64,000 nt of DNA from Brevundimonas bullata (lineage in GTDB: Bacteria > Pseudomonadota > Alphaproteobacteria > Caulobacterales > Caulobacteraceae). Both the position numbers and the translations under genes were made by a program. The DNA lies in contig NZ_JACHLM010000004.1 of assembly GCF_014207965.1 (NCBI RefSeq), positions 186,001 through 250,000 on the forward strand, in the 5' to 3' direction. Of this stretch, positions 1-8,130 are shown one piece after another (the stretch's first letter is position 1; every line of letters starts with the position of its first letter). Below the pieces are notes generated by a model. That model had not been told where the DNA came from. It saw only the letters and a program-made list of their open reading frames with translations, and did no database searches.

Positions 1-7
1 GGCCTCT

Positions 8-184
8 GATCCTCCCCCGTTTCACGGGGGAGGGGGACCGCCGCAGGCGGTGGAGGGGGCGGCCACGGCCGCCACCCTCAAACATTTCGCAGGGCTGCTC
101 TCCAATATATCCGGGACGACCTCGATCCCGCCCCCTCCACCATGCTGCGCATGGTCCCCCTCCCCCGCTACGCAGGGGAGGATC
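8..184. repeat. REP-like palindromic repeat pair, copy A
   Basis: Two arms (8-62 and 128-184) are near-identical when one is reverse-complemented, and GATC lies at both outer ends. Each arm holds a C-run/G-run hairpin, then a second short hairpin, then a GGAGGGGGCGG tail. The second stem differs between arms (ACCGCC/GGCGGT against ACCATGC/GCATGGT) but still pairs. It lies upstream of the phosphodiesterase gene. Related copies are at 23483-23620, 46065-46207 and 58404-58570. Confidence 0.8.
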
Positions 185-228
185 GCTCTAATCACACGCG
201 CGTCACGTCCTGCCCCTACCCTCGGCGC

Positions 229-1260
229 ATGATCCGTCTCATCCTGACCGCCGCCCTTCTCCTCAGCGGAACCCCGGCCATGTCTGCGTCTCCTCAGGTC
301 ATCGCCCATCGCGGCGCCTCCGGCGAACGCCCCGAGCACACGGCCTCGGCCTATCGGCTAGCCGTGGAACAGGGCGCCGACGTCATCGAGCCCGATCTGG
401 TCATGACCCGCGACGGCCAGTTTGTGGTCCGCCACGAGAACGAGATCGGCGGCACGACCGACGTGGCCGACCGCCCCGAATTCGCCGCCCGTAAAACCAC
501 CAGGACCATCGACGGCGTCCCGACCGCCGGCTGGTTCACCGAAGACTTCACCCTGGCCGAGCTCAAGATCCTGCGCGCCCGCGAACGCCTGCCCCTGCTC
601 CGCCCCGCCAACACCGCCTGGGACGGCCAGGAGACGATCCTGACCTTCGACGAGGTCGTCGCCATCGCCCGCGAGGCGACCGCCCGCACCGGCCGCGTCA
701 TCGGCGTCGCCCCCGAGCTCAAGCACCCGTCCTATTTCGCCGGCATCGGCCTGCCGATGGAGGAAGCCTTCGTCGCCGCCCTCGACCGCCACGGCCTGAC
801 GGACGCCGACGCCCCCATCCTCATCCAGTGTTTCGAGGTCGGCCCGCTGCAAAGGCTGAAGGCCCGCATCGACGCCCCCCTTTTGCAGTTGATGAGCCTC
901 TCCGGCGGCCCCGCCGACCGTCCCGACCTGATCTACGCCGCCATGAGCACGGCTGAGGGCCTGAGCGCCATCGCCGCCTACGCCGATGCGATCGGGGTCG
1001 AGACTGGCCTGATCCTGCCGGGCGACGCCACAGGCCGCAGCATGCCCGCCACCTCGTTGGTCAGCGATGCCCACACCGCCGGGCTCAAGGTCGTGGCTTG
1101 GACCTTCCGCGCCGAGAACTTCTTCCTGCCGCTGGAACACCGCCACGGCGACGCTCCCGCCGACCACGGGGACCTGAGCGGCTATCTGAAGGCTTTCTAC
1201 GCGCTCGGCGTCGACGCCGTGTTCAGCGACTTTCCGGGTGCGGCGGTGGCGACGCGCTAG
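229..1260 (+). CDS. glpQ: secreted glycerophosphodiester phosphodiesterase
   Basis: Hydrolyses glycerophosphodiesters to glycerol-3-phosphate and an alcohol, probably in the periplasm. The 343-residue product starts with a signal peptide (MIRLILTAALLLSG, cleavage likely after the first 20 or so residues). The GDPD fold follows, opening with IAHRGASGERPEHT, then EPDLVMTRDGQFVVRHE with the metal-binding acidic and His residues, and ending AVFSDFPG. Length matches periplasmic GlpQ. I chose ATG 229 because it begins the signal peptide; the frame is open upstream to 142, but that part reads through the palindromic repeat. It stands alone, convergent with the exporter gene downstream. Family assignment is firm; the exact substrate is inferred. 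Confidence 0.9.
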   Translation: MIRLILTAALLLSGTPAMSASPQVIAHRGASGERPEHTASAYRLAVEQGADVIEPDLVMTRDGQFVVRHENEIGGTTDVADRPEFAARKTTRTIDGVPTAGWFTEDFTLAELKILRARERLPLLRPANTAWDGQETILTFDEVVAIAREATARTGRVIGVAPELKHPSYFAGIGLPMEEAFVAALDRHGLTDADAPILIQCFEVGPLQRLKARIDAPLLQLMSLSGGPADRPDLIYAAMSTAEGLSAIAAYADAIGVETGLILPGDATGRSMPATSLVSDAHTAGLKVVAWTFRAENFFLPLEHRHGDAPADHGDLSGYLKAFYALGVDAVFSDFPGAAVATR

Positions 1261-1269
1261 CCACCGTCA

Positions 1270-1377
1270 ACGTCATCCCGGAAGCGGCGCAGCCGCTATC
1301 CGGGACCGCAGGAAGCGCCCACCGTCGAGCCTTGGACGGTCCCGGCTCTCCGCTTCGCTTTGGCCGGGATGACGGAA
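1270..1377. repeat. palindromic intergenic repeat with CGTCATCCCGG ends
   Basis: The arms begin CGTCATCCCGG on the left (from 1270) and end CCGGGATGACG on the right (to 1377), with a second pairing block CCGGGACCG/CGGTCCCGG inside. The element fills the gap between two convergent genes and may help end transcription from both. A longer relative is at 55405-55576. The single hairpin at 12948-12979 and the element at 49797-49924 use similar CATCCCGG ends. Confidence 0.65.
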
Positions 1378-1379
1378 AA

Positions 1380-3239
1380 TCAGGTTCCCTGGAACTGCAG
1401 GGCCGCCAGTCGCGCATAAAGCCCGCCCAGAGCCGTCAGCTCCACGTGGGTGCCCTCCTCGACCACCTTGCCGCCGTCCATGACGACGATGCGGTCGGCC
1501 CGCAGGACAGTGGCCAGACGGTGGGCGATGACCAGGGTGGTGCGCTCGGACATGGCCTGATCCAGCGCCGCCTGCACCATACGCTCGTTCTCGGCGTCCA
1601 GAGCGCTGGTGGCCTCGTCCAGCAGCAGGATCGGGGCCTCGCGCACCAGGGCGCGGGCGATGGCCAAGCGCTGGCGTTGGCCGCCCGACAGGCTCTTGCC
1701 GCGCTCGCCCAGCGGCGTGTCGAAGCCCTGCGGCAGGGCCTCGATGAAGCCCAGCGCCTGCGCCTCATCGGCCACGGCGCGAGCCTCGGCCAGGGTCGCG
1801 GCCTCGCGCCCGAAGCGGATATTCTCCAGCGCCGAGCCCGAGAACAGGGGCGCCTCCTGCGACACCCAGGCGAAGCGCTCGCGCACCGCGATCGGATCGG
1901 CGGCGCGCACGTCCACCCCGTCCACCGAGACCAGACCCGATTGCGGATCATAGAAACGCAGCAGCAGGCGGAAGACGGTCGACTTGCCCGCCCCCGACGG
2001 CCCGACCAAGGCCACGGTCTCGCCCGGACGCACGGTCAGGCTGAAGCCCTTCAGCGCCGGCAGGTCGGGACGCCCCGGATAGGCGAAGTCCACCGCCGAC
2101 ATCGACACCTCGCCCAGCGGCGGCTGCGGCAGGGCGACAGGATTGGCGGGCGGAGCGATGGCGGGAACAGCCCGCATCAGCTCGTCGATCCGCTCCATGG
2201 CCCCGGCGGCCTTCTGCACGTCGCCCCAGCTTTCACCCAGCGCGCCCACGGCGCCAGCGGCGAAGACCGACAGCAGAACAAACTGCAGCAAGGCCCCCGG
2301 CGTCATGGTCCCGGCGATCACGTCCTGCGCCCCCAGCCACAGCACCAGGGTCACGCCGCCGAACATCACCACGATGATCATGGCTGTCATCACCGCCCGC
2401 GCCCGCATGCGGACCAGGGAGACGCCGAAAGCCTCCTCCACCGCCGCGCCGAAGCGGCCGATGGCGCTCTTTTCCCGACCGAAGGCCTGGACGGTCTCGA
2501 TGGCGTCCACGCTCTCGCCGGCGAAGCCCACGGCGTTGGCGAAGGTGTCCTGCGACTTGACCGTCAGCTTGCGCACCTGACGGCCGAAGATGAACAGGGG
2601 CACGATCAGAATCGGCACGATCAGCAGCACGAACCCGGTCAGCTTGGGGCTGACGAAGAACAGCAGGATCACCCCGCCGATCAGGGTGAAGAAGTTGCGC
2701 AGGGCATAGCTGACCGAGGTGGTCAGCAGGGTGTCCACCAGTTGGATGTCGGTCGTCAGGCGCGACAGCACCTCCCCGGTCCGCATATGGGCGAAGAAGA
2801 CCGGGTCCAGCGTCAGGATGCGCTTGAACAGCGCCGTCCTCAGGTCGGCGATGACCCGCTCGCCGGTCTTGGTGACGTAGAAATAGCGGAATGCCGTCGC
2901 CAGCCCCAGAATCAGGGCGTTGGCGCCCAGAATCAGGAACCAGGTGTTGATGTCGCGACCGCCGTTTTCGAAGCCGTTGTCGATGGCGCCGCGCGCCGTC
3001 GCCGTCAGCCCCAGGGACGCCGCCGTCGAGAACAGCAGCCACAGGCCGGCGATGCCCGCATCCAGTCGATGCCGCATCATGAAGGGCAGCAAACGCCCCA
3101 GAGGCCTGATGTTGCGGGTCTTGGCGCGCTTGCCGCCGGCCTCATCCATCTGTTCAACCAGCAGGGCGCCGGCGCCGGGGCGGCCCTGAGCGGCTGAGTT
3201 GGCCTCAGGCGAAGCGGAAGGCGTGGAAACTTGGGTCAT
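1380..3239 (-). CDS. ABC exporter, fused permease/ATPase (MsbA-like)
   Basis: Half-transporter of 619 residues that would work as a homodimer in the inner membrane, exporting a lipid or other amphiphile. Residues about 50-340 form the six-helix membrane domain. The ATPase domain follows with Walker A GPSGAGKST near 400, signature LSGGQRQR, Walker B ILLLDEATSALD and the switch His in VIAHRL. A long polar N-terminus precedes the first helix. It is divergent from rpmE (132-bp gap). Sequences of this type are often annotated as lipid A exporter MsbA, but substrate cannot be read from sequence; a multidrug or other lipid exporter is equally possible. Confidence 0.88.
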   Translation of the reverse strand: MTQVSTPSASPEANSAAQGRPGAGALLVEQMDEAGGKRAKTRNIRPLGRLLPFMMRHRLDAGIAGLWLLFSTAASLGLTATARGAIDNGFENGGRDINTWFLILGANALILGLATAFRYFYVTKTGERVIADLRTALFKRILTLDPVFFAHMRTGEVLSRLTTDIQLVDTLLTTSVSYALRNFFTLIGGVILLFFVSPKLTGFVLLIVPILIVPLFIFGRQVRKLTVKSQDTFANAVGFAGESVDAIETVQAFGREKSAIGRFGAAVEEAFGVSLVRMRARAVMTAMIIVVMFGGVTLVLWLGAQDVIAGTMTPGALLQFVLLSVFAAGAVGALGESWGDVQKAAGAMERIDELMRAVPAIAPPANPVALPQPPLGEVSMSAVDFAYPGRPDLPALKGFSLTVRPGETVALVGPSGAGKSTVFRLLLRFYDPQSGLVSVDGVDVRAADPIAVRERFAWVSQEAPLFSGSALENIRFGREAATLAEARAVADEAQALGFIEALPQGFDTPLGERGKSLSGGQRQRLAIARALVREAPILLLDEATSALDAENERMVQAALDQAMSERTTLVIAHRLATVLRADRIVVMDGGKVVEEGTHVELTALGGLYARLAALQFQGT

Positions 3240-3371
3240 GACCGCGCTCTTGCCCCGGATCGCCCCCCGGTGTAAACGCCGCCGCTCATTCCCGCCGCAA
3301 GCCTCGGCGGGTTTCTCTATTTACGCGCACTGACGGTCGGCATCGTCGAAGCGCAGAGACGGATCAGATCG

Positions 3372-3596
3372 ATGAAAGCGGACACGCACCCCGACTACCA
3401 CTTCATCACGGTTGTGATGACTGACGGCAGCTCCTTCCAGACCCGTTCGACCTACGGCAAGGAAGGCGCCTCGCTGGCCCTCGACATCGACCCGTCGACG
3501 CACCCGGCCTGGACCGGCGGCAACGCCCAGATGCTGGACCGCGGCGGCCGCGTGTCGCGCTTCAACAACAAGTTCGGCGGCTTCATCAAGAAGTAA
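3372..3596 (+). CDS. rpmE: 50S ribosomal protein L31
   Basis: Seventy-four residues matching L31 of the large ribosomal subunit ([20 protein letters not shown], then HPAWTGG and the basic [12 protein letters not shown] tail). It has no cysteines, so it is the zinc-free form rather than the CxxC zinc-binding form. It is transcribed alone, divergent from the ABC exporter, and is followed by a strong hairpin terminator at 3639-3668. Start ATG 3372 gives the family's usual N-terminus. Confidence 0.97.
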   Translation: MKADTHPDYHFITVVMTDGSSFQTRSTYGKEGASLALDIDPSTHPAWTGGNAQMLDRGGRVSRFNNKFGGFIKK

Positions 3597-3638
3597 GCCC
3601 TACAGCCCCTTCTTCGGGCTGCGACAAAGTCGCCACAG

Positions 3639-3668
3639 AAGCGCCGGTCCGATGGGCCGGCGCTTTTT
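3639..3668 (+). terminator. rho-independent terminator of rpmE
   Basis: A GC-rich stem (AAGCGCCGGTCC pairing with GGCCGGCGCTT, three-base loop) is followed by a T-run, 43 bases after the rpmE stop. Confidence 0.9.
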
Positions 3669-3761
3669 GTTTGCCCGGAACGTCGATAACATGGGGGCGT
3701 TCGATCCTTCGGGGCGCAGACGACGGGTCTGGCGCCGGACCGGACTATAAGAGCTTCAAGT

Positions 3762-5318
3762 ATGAACCGACGGGAATTGGGCTTTGGCGTCGCGACGACG
3801 ACCCTGACCCTTGGCGCAGCCTCCACCGCACTGGCGCAGAACCGACCGGTCGATCCCCAGGTCTTCATCGCCGGCTTCGACGCCCAGGCCGGTCGCCTGC
3901 CCGAAGCCGTTCAGGCCGACGTCCGCGCCGTCTATCAACTGACCGGCGGCAAGCCGATCTGGACCGCCGACCGTCTGCGCGTGCTGCAGGAGGTCGCCGC
4001 CGGCGCTGAACGCCACGCCCTGCCCGCTGGCGACTTCTTCGACTTCGTCGGTCTGGCCGCTGACCCGGCCTCGTCCGAGATTCGCACCACCGCGGCCGCC
4101 GTCACCTATGCCCGCGTCCTGGCCGAGGGCCGCGTCCGTCCCGAGACGGTCGAGGACCTGTGGGAGATGCAGAAGAACAGCGTCGACATCCCTGGCGGCC
4201 TGACCAAGGCCGTCAGCGCCAATCAGCTGAGCCAGTGGTTCGACGGTCTGGCCCCCACCGACATCGGCTACACCAACCTGTCGGCGGGCTACGCCCGCTA
4301 TCGCCGCATCACGCGCGCCGGCGGCTGGCCGGCATTCCGCGCCGGCGAGACCATTGAGCCCGGTGCCAGCGACAACCGCATCCCGGCCCTGATCGCCCGC
4401 CTGGTGGCCGAGGGCGACCTCAGCGCGGCGGCGGGTGAGCGGCTCAAGGGCAATCTGGTCTATGGGTCTGAGCTGCAACAGGCCGTGCGCGGCTTCCAGA
4501 CCCGTCATGGCCTGGGGGCTGATGGCCGCATCGGCGGCGGCACCCAGCGCTCGCTCGGCGCTTCAGCGGAGGACCGCGCGCGCCAGATCGCGCTCAACCT
4601 GGAACGCCGCCGCTGGCTGAAGCGCGACCTGAATCCCGAGCGGATCGAGGTCAACACCGCGGCGGCCATCATGGTCTATTGGAAGGACGGCAAGCCGGTT
4701 CACTCCAACCGCGTCGTGGTCGGCTCGGCCGAGAATCAGACGCCCAGCCTGGAAAAACCCTTCGCCTCGGTCGTGGCCAATCCGCCGTGGACCGTGCCCA
4801 TGGGCATCGCCCGCCGCGAGATCCTGCCCAAGGGTCCCGGTTATCTGGCCGCCCACGACATGTACATCAACAAGGACGGCTGGGTGGTGCAGCGCGCCGG
4901 GCCGCAGTCGTCGCTGGGCTATGTGAAGTTCGAGCTGCGCGACAGCTACGCCATCTTCCTGCACGACACCCCGGCCAAGGGCGCCTTCAACCTGTCGGTG
5001 CGTCAGCGCAGCCACGGCTGCGTTCGGGTCCAGAACGCGGTCGAGTTCGCCCGTCTGCTGCTGCAACCCGATCCGGCCAAGCTGGCCCAGTTCGACGCCG
5101 CCCAGGACAGCCGCGAGACCACCCGCGTCACCACCGGGCGCGAGATCGCCGTACGCCTGCTCTACTGGACCGCCTTCGTCGACGGACAGGGCCGCGTGGC
5201 CTTCCGCGAGGACGTCTATCGTCGCGATGAAAAACTGGCCCAGGCGCTGGGCATCGCCGTCAGCCTGCCGCGCGTCATCGCCGATGGGCCGAGCGACGCC
5301 AACGACGTCGGGCCGTAG
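3762..5318 (+). CDS. L,D-transpeptidase, YcbB-type, with peptidoglycan-binding domain
   Basis: Periplasmic enzyme that cross-links peptidoglycan stem peptides (3-3 bonds). The 518-residue product starts MNRRELGFGVATTT, a signal peptide whose paired Arg suggests possible Tat export. An N-terminal scaffold region is followed by a PG_binding_1-like helix bundle around residues 225-265, then a YkuD catalytic domain from about 290. The catalytic motif is complete: IFLHDTP, then SHGCVRV with the nucleophilic Cys. Architecture and length match the YcbB/LdtD group. It follows the rpmE terminator, so it needs its own promoter, and is convergent with rcdA. Confidence 0.92.
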   Translation: MNRRELGFGVATTTLTLGAASTALAQNRPVDPQVFIAGFDAQAGRLPEAVQADVRAVYQLTGGKPIWTADRLRVLQEVAAGAERHALPAGDFFDFVGLAADPASSEIRTTAAAVTYARVLAEGRVRPETVEDLWEMQKNSVDIPGGLTKAVSANQLSQWFDGLAPTDIGYTNLSAGYARYRRITRAGGWPAFRAGETIEPGASDNRIPALIARLVAEGDLSAAAGERLKGNLVYGSELQQAVRGFQTRHGLGADGRIGGGTQRSLGASAEDRARQIALNLERRRWLKRDLNPERIEVNTAAAIMVYWKDGKPVHSNRVVVGSAENQTPSLEKPFASVVANPPWTVPMGIARREILPKGPGYLAAHDMYINKDGWVVQRAGPQSSLGYVKFELRDSYAIFLHDTPAKGAFNLSVRQRSHGCVRVQNAVEFARLLLQPDPAKLAQFDAAQDSRETTRVTTGREIAVRLLYWTAFVDGQGRVAFREDVYRRDEKLAQALGIAVSLPRVIADGPSDANDVGP

Positions 5319-5346
5319 GTCTCGATTTAAAAGGTATTCGGGGGGC

Positions 5347-5874
5347 CTAGCCCCCGAAGGCCGCCTGCAGGCGATCCAGCTGGCTCTGCACCGGATTGAC
5401 CGGGGCGTCTTCGTCGCCGCCCAGATACATGCGCTGATCCAGGTGCAGGACGCGGTCGTAGAGCTTTTCAGCGCGCACGGCGTATTCGATCAGGGCGATG
5501 GGCAGTTCGCGGTGGCTGGGCTCGCTCTCGACCTTGCGGTCGGCCAGCCGATAGCGCGGCTCGCAGGCCGCGACGGCGCTCATGTCGTCCTCGCGCACGG
5601 CGCGCTGCACCAGCAGCCAGGACGCTATCTGCATCAGCCGCGTCGTCAGCTTCATGCTTTCGCCCGCATAGGCCAGAGCCGCAGCGCGCGACAGCAGCCG
5701 CGAATCCTGACGCCCGTCGCGGTCCAGATAGGCGGCGGTCTCCTCGACCAGTTCCATGCCCTCGCGGAAGGTTCTGTCGAACAGCTCAGAACGCGCGAAA
5801 TCCAGCACCTCAGCGCTGCGCGAACGCAATCCGACCATATCAGCGTCGATGGCAGTCAACTCGGTTCTACCCAT
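5347..5874 (-). CDS. rcdA: regulator of CtrA degradation RcdA (DUF1465)
   Basis: A 175-residue all-alpha protein of the DUF1465 family. In Caulobacter RcdA acts as an adaptor with CpdR and PopA to deliver CtrA and other substrates to the ClpXP protease during the cell cycle. Family features visible here are the N-terminal helix with FARSELFDRTFREGMELVEE, the central AYAGESMKLTTRLMQIASWL segment and the flexible C-terminal tail. It precedes nothing in an obvious operon: the DUF1192 gene lies 105 bp upstream on the same strand. Function is transferred from the Caulobacter family; the sequence itself only shows membership. Confidence 0.88.
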   Translation of the reverse strand: MGRTELTAIDADMVGLRSRSAEVLDFARSELFDRTFREGMELVEETAAYLDRDGRQDSRLLSRAAALAYAGESMKLTTRLMQIASWLLVQRAVREDDMSAVAACEPRYRLADRKVESEPSHRELPIALIEYAVRAEKLYDRVLHLDQRMYLGGDEDAPVNPVQSQLDRLQAAFGG

Positions 5875-5979
5875 GAAAAGTCACGCGCGTCCGTCAGAAA
5901 CTCGCGGGTCGAAACGACGCCGCACGGACCGGAACTGCAATCGTCATGCCACGGATTACGAAATCGCGGGAGAGGCCAA

Positions 5980-6183
5980 TCAGCGGAAATTGAACAGGGC
6001 GTCGGCGGCGCTGCGCTTGGAGGACTTGCCTTCGATGGCCGCCTTGGCGCGGGCGATCTCGGCTTCGAGCGCAGCGATGCGCTCGTGCAGCTCGTCCACG
6101 GCATAAAGGTCCAGATCCTCACGGCTCAGCGCTCTCAGCGCTTCGCCGCCTTGGGGCCGGGGCTCCAGGTCTTCGAACGTCAT
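5980..6183 (-). CDS. DUF1192 family small coiled-coil protein
   Basis: Sixty-seven residues starting MTFEDLEPRPQGGEAL. The middle (LDLYAVDELHERIAALEAEI) is a short amphipathic coiled coil and the C-terminus ends SAADALFNF, both typical of DUF1192. No biochemical role is known to me. I chose ATG 6183; the frame stays open further upstream, but that would overlap the divergent oxidoreductase. It is next to rcdA on the same strand, an arrangement I recall from other Caulobacterales, so co-transcription is plausible. Confidence 0.85.
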   Translation of the reverse strand: MTFEDLEPRPQGGEALRALSREDLDLYAVDELHERIAALEAEIARAKAAIEGKSSKRSAADALFNFR

Positions 6184-6262
6184 CACCGCCTCCGTGGCCA
6201 GAAACCACACGAACCCGTATGAAAACGCTCCAATGACGACGAATGCAAGCGGCGGAGACATC

Positions 6263-7234
6263 ATGCGGGTCATCGAGATCGAAGGCGGCAAGGGCCCAGC
6301 CGAGGCGCTGCGTCTGGCGGAACGCCCCCAACCGACGCCCGCGCCGGGCGAAATTCGCATCCGCGTGCGCGCCGCCGGGGTCAATCGGCCCGACATCGTT
6401 CAGCGCCTGGGCCACTATCCCGCCCCGCCCGGCGCGTCGGACATTCTAGGGCTGGAGGTCGCGGGCGAGGTCGACGCCGTGGGTGAAGGCGTGACCCGCT
6501 GGAAGATAGGCGACCGGGTCTGCGCCCTGCTGGGCGGCGGCGGTTACGCCGACTACGCCGTGGTCGACGCCCGTCACGCCTTGCCTGTCCCCGACAATCT
6601 CGACTTCGTTCAGGCCGCCGCCCTGCCCGAGACCGTCTTCACCGTCTTCACCAACGTCTTCGAAGGCGGCGGGCTGAAGGCGGGCGAGACCCTGTTGATC
6701 CACGGCGCCACCAGCGGCATCGGCGTCATGGCCATCCAGATGGCCAAGGCGGCGGGGGCCCGCGTCATCGCCACCTCGCGCGGCGCGGCCAAGGCCGAGG
6801 CGGCCCTCACCTTGGGCGCCGACGTCAGCCTGGACGCCACGGACGGCGACCTGCTGGCGGCCATCAAAGCCGAGGGCGGCGCCGATGTGGTGCTGGACAT
6901 GGTGGGGGCCGCCTATGCCGAGCTGAATCTGAACGCGCTCAAGCCCGGCGGGCGCTGGGTGGTCATCGCCACCCTGACCGGCGCCCTGGCCCAGATCGAC
7001 CTGATGCGGGTCATGCTGAAACGGATCGTCCTGACCGGCTCGACCCTGCGCAGCCGCTCGACCGACGAGAAAGCTCGGTTGACCGCCGCCGTCGAACAGA
7101 CGATCTGGCCATGGGTCGCGTCCGGCAAGGTGTGCGCCAAGGTCGAGGCGACCTTCCCTCTGGAACAGGCCGCCGTCGCGCATCAGCGACTCGAGGCCGG
7201 CGACCACGTCGGCAAGATCGTCCTGACCCTCTGA
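6263..7234 (+). CDS. NAD(P)H quinone oxidoreductase, zeta-crystallin-like MDR family
   Basis: Cytosolic medium-chain reductase of 323 residues using NADPH to reduce quinones or other enones. The GroES-like N-terminal domain (GVNRPDIVQRLGHYP) is followed by a Rossmann domain with HGATSGIGVMAIQMAKAAGA around residues 145-165. The zinc-binding Cys/His set of alcohol dehydrogenases is absent, as in the PIG3/QOR branch. ATG 6263 has GGAG at a good distance; ATG 6233 is in frame but lacks a ribosome site. It is divergent from the DUF1192 gene and ends at a bidirectional hairpin terminator. Confidence 0.88.
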   Translation: MRVIEIEGGKGPAEALRLAERPQPTPAPGEIRIRVRAAGVNRPDIVQRLGHYPAPPGASDILGLEVAGEVDAVGEGVTRWKIGDRVCALLGGGGYADYAVVDARHALPVPDNLDFVQAAALPETVFTVFTNVFEGGGLKAGETLLIHGATSGIGVMAIQMAKAAGARVIATSRGAAKAEAALTLGADVSLDATDGDLLAAIKAEGGADVVLDMVGAAYAELNLNALKPGGRWVVIATLTGALAQIDLMRVMLKRIVLTGSTLRSRSTDEKARLTAAVEQTIWPWVASGKVCAKVEATFPLEQAAVAHQRLEAGDHVGKIVLTL

Positions 7235-7239
7235 CAGCT

Positions 7240-7268
7240 AAAAAAACGGGAGGCCGGAGCCTCCCGTT
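7240..7268. terminator. bidirectional hairpin terminator
   Basis: A nine-pair stem, ACGGGAGGC / GCCTCCCGT with a four-base loop, preceded by a run of A. Read on the minus strand it ends in a T-run, so it chiefly terminates the lectin/crystallin gene. It could also end the oxidoreductase transcript. Confidence 0.85.
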
Positions 7269-7276
7269 CTAAATGC

Positions 7277-7918
7277 TTACCAGTTGCCGCCGCGGCGGGC
7301 GGGACGCAGAGAGGAGATCCGGTCGTTCATTCCCGTACGGCCCAGGTTGGTGACGTCGCCGTCGATGATCTGGCAGCGGCCGCGATAGTTGGCGTCTTCG
7401 CAGACCTCCCAGCTTCCCCGACCCAGTCGCATCGAGCTGATGGCGTCGTTCAGGCCGCTGTTGCGCAGGTTCGGAACTTCCTGACGGAAGGTCATCGACT
7501 GGCCGCGATAGTTGGCGTCGCGATAGACGGTGATCGAAGTATTGCCCCAACCGCCGCCATTGCCGCCGCCCGGACCGCCGGGCCAACCCGGATTGCCGCC
7601 GTTGCCGCCGCCGGGACGACCATTATCCTCGTAGTCGCCGCGATGATTGTAGCAAACCAGCAGGCCGTTATCGTTGCCTATGTCGCTGCTGGAGCAGCGC
7701 GCCAGTTCGATAGACGTTTCGCGCATCTGGCCGCGGCGGTCGCGGCAATCGGCATATAGTCGACCCTGATTGACGTAGGAGCCTGTGCAACTCTGCGCGT
7801 AGCTGCCGCGCGGGGCGCCGCGCGCCTGAGCCTGCGCCTCCGCCGAACCCGACGGCACAGTGACGGCGCCGCCAAAGGCCATGACTGCGCTGGCGGCGAT
7901 AATCGCGAACTGTCTCAT
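7277..7918 (-). CDS. secreted CVNH lectin - beta/gamma-crystallin fusion
   Basis: A 213-residue exported protein. Residues 1-28 are a signal peptide ending SAEAQA. Residues about 38-92 look like a CyanoVirin-N homology domain (SYAQSCTGSYVNQGRLYADC, then ELARC and LLVC), giving four Cys likely in disulfides. A Gly/Pro/Asn linker spans 98-126. Residues 127-207 hold two beta/gamma-crystallin Greek-key motifs, each with a DANYRG block and an (L/M)NDxISS(L/M)R block that may bind calcium. ATG 7918 has AGGA upstream and begins the signal peptide. Carbohydrate binding is inferred from the family; ligand unknown. Confidence 0.82.
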   Translation of the reverse strand: MRQFAIIAASAVMAFGGAVTVPSGSAEAQAQARGAPRGSYAQSCTGSYVNQGRLYADCRDRRGQMRETSIELARCSSSDIGNDNGLLVCYNHRGDYEDNGRPGGGNGGNPGWPGGPGGGNGGGWGNTSITVYRDANYRGQSMTFRQEVPNLRNSGLNDAISSMRLGRGSWEVCEDANYRGRCQIIDGDVTNLGRTGMNDRISSLRPARRGGNW

Positions 7919-8130
7919 GGAGGTGTCCTTCCTGATCCTTTGGCGCACAACGCACCACAAGCCAGACTGTTCAACATTCTCGATGAACCTTTGCTGTACG
8001 TGGCATTCGGACGGCGTTTTCTTTTATCGCGAAAGCGCCTATACAGAAGTCTCAGCGCCCGGCCGAAAGGTCGGGCGCCGTCGATTCAAACGCCCGATTT
8101 TCGGGCCGCAAACGCCGGGACGCACGCCCC

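Noticed and set aside
142..228. Upstream extension of the glycerophosphodiesterase
   Set aside because: It is encoded by the palindromic repeat and would put residues ahead of a clear signal peptide.
1098..3197. 699-codon plus-strand frame
   Set aside because: It is antisense to the ABC exporter, which has all ATPase motifs. The plus-strand translation is Gln/Arg/His-rich low-complexity sequence typical of shadow frames.
3604..3620. Small hairpin AGCCC/GGGCT just after rpmE
   Set aside because: It is too short and has no T-run; the terminator at 3639-3668 is far stronger.
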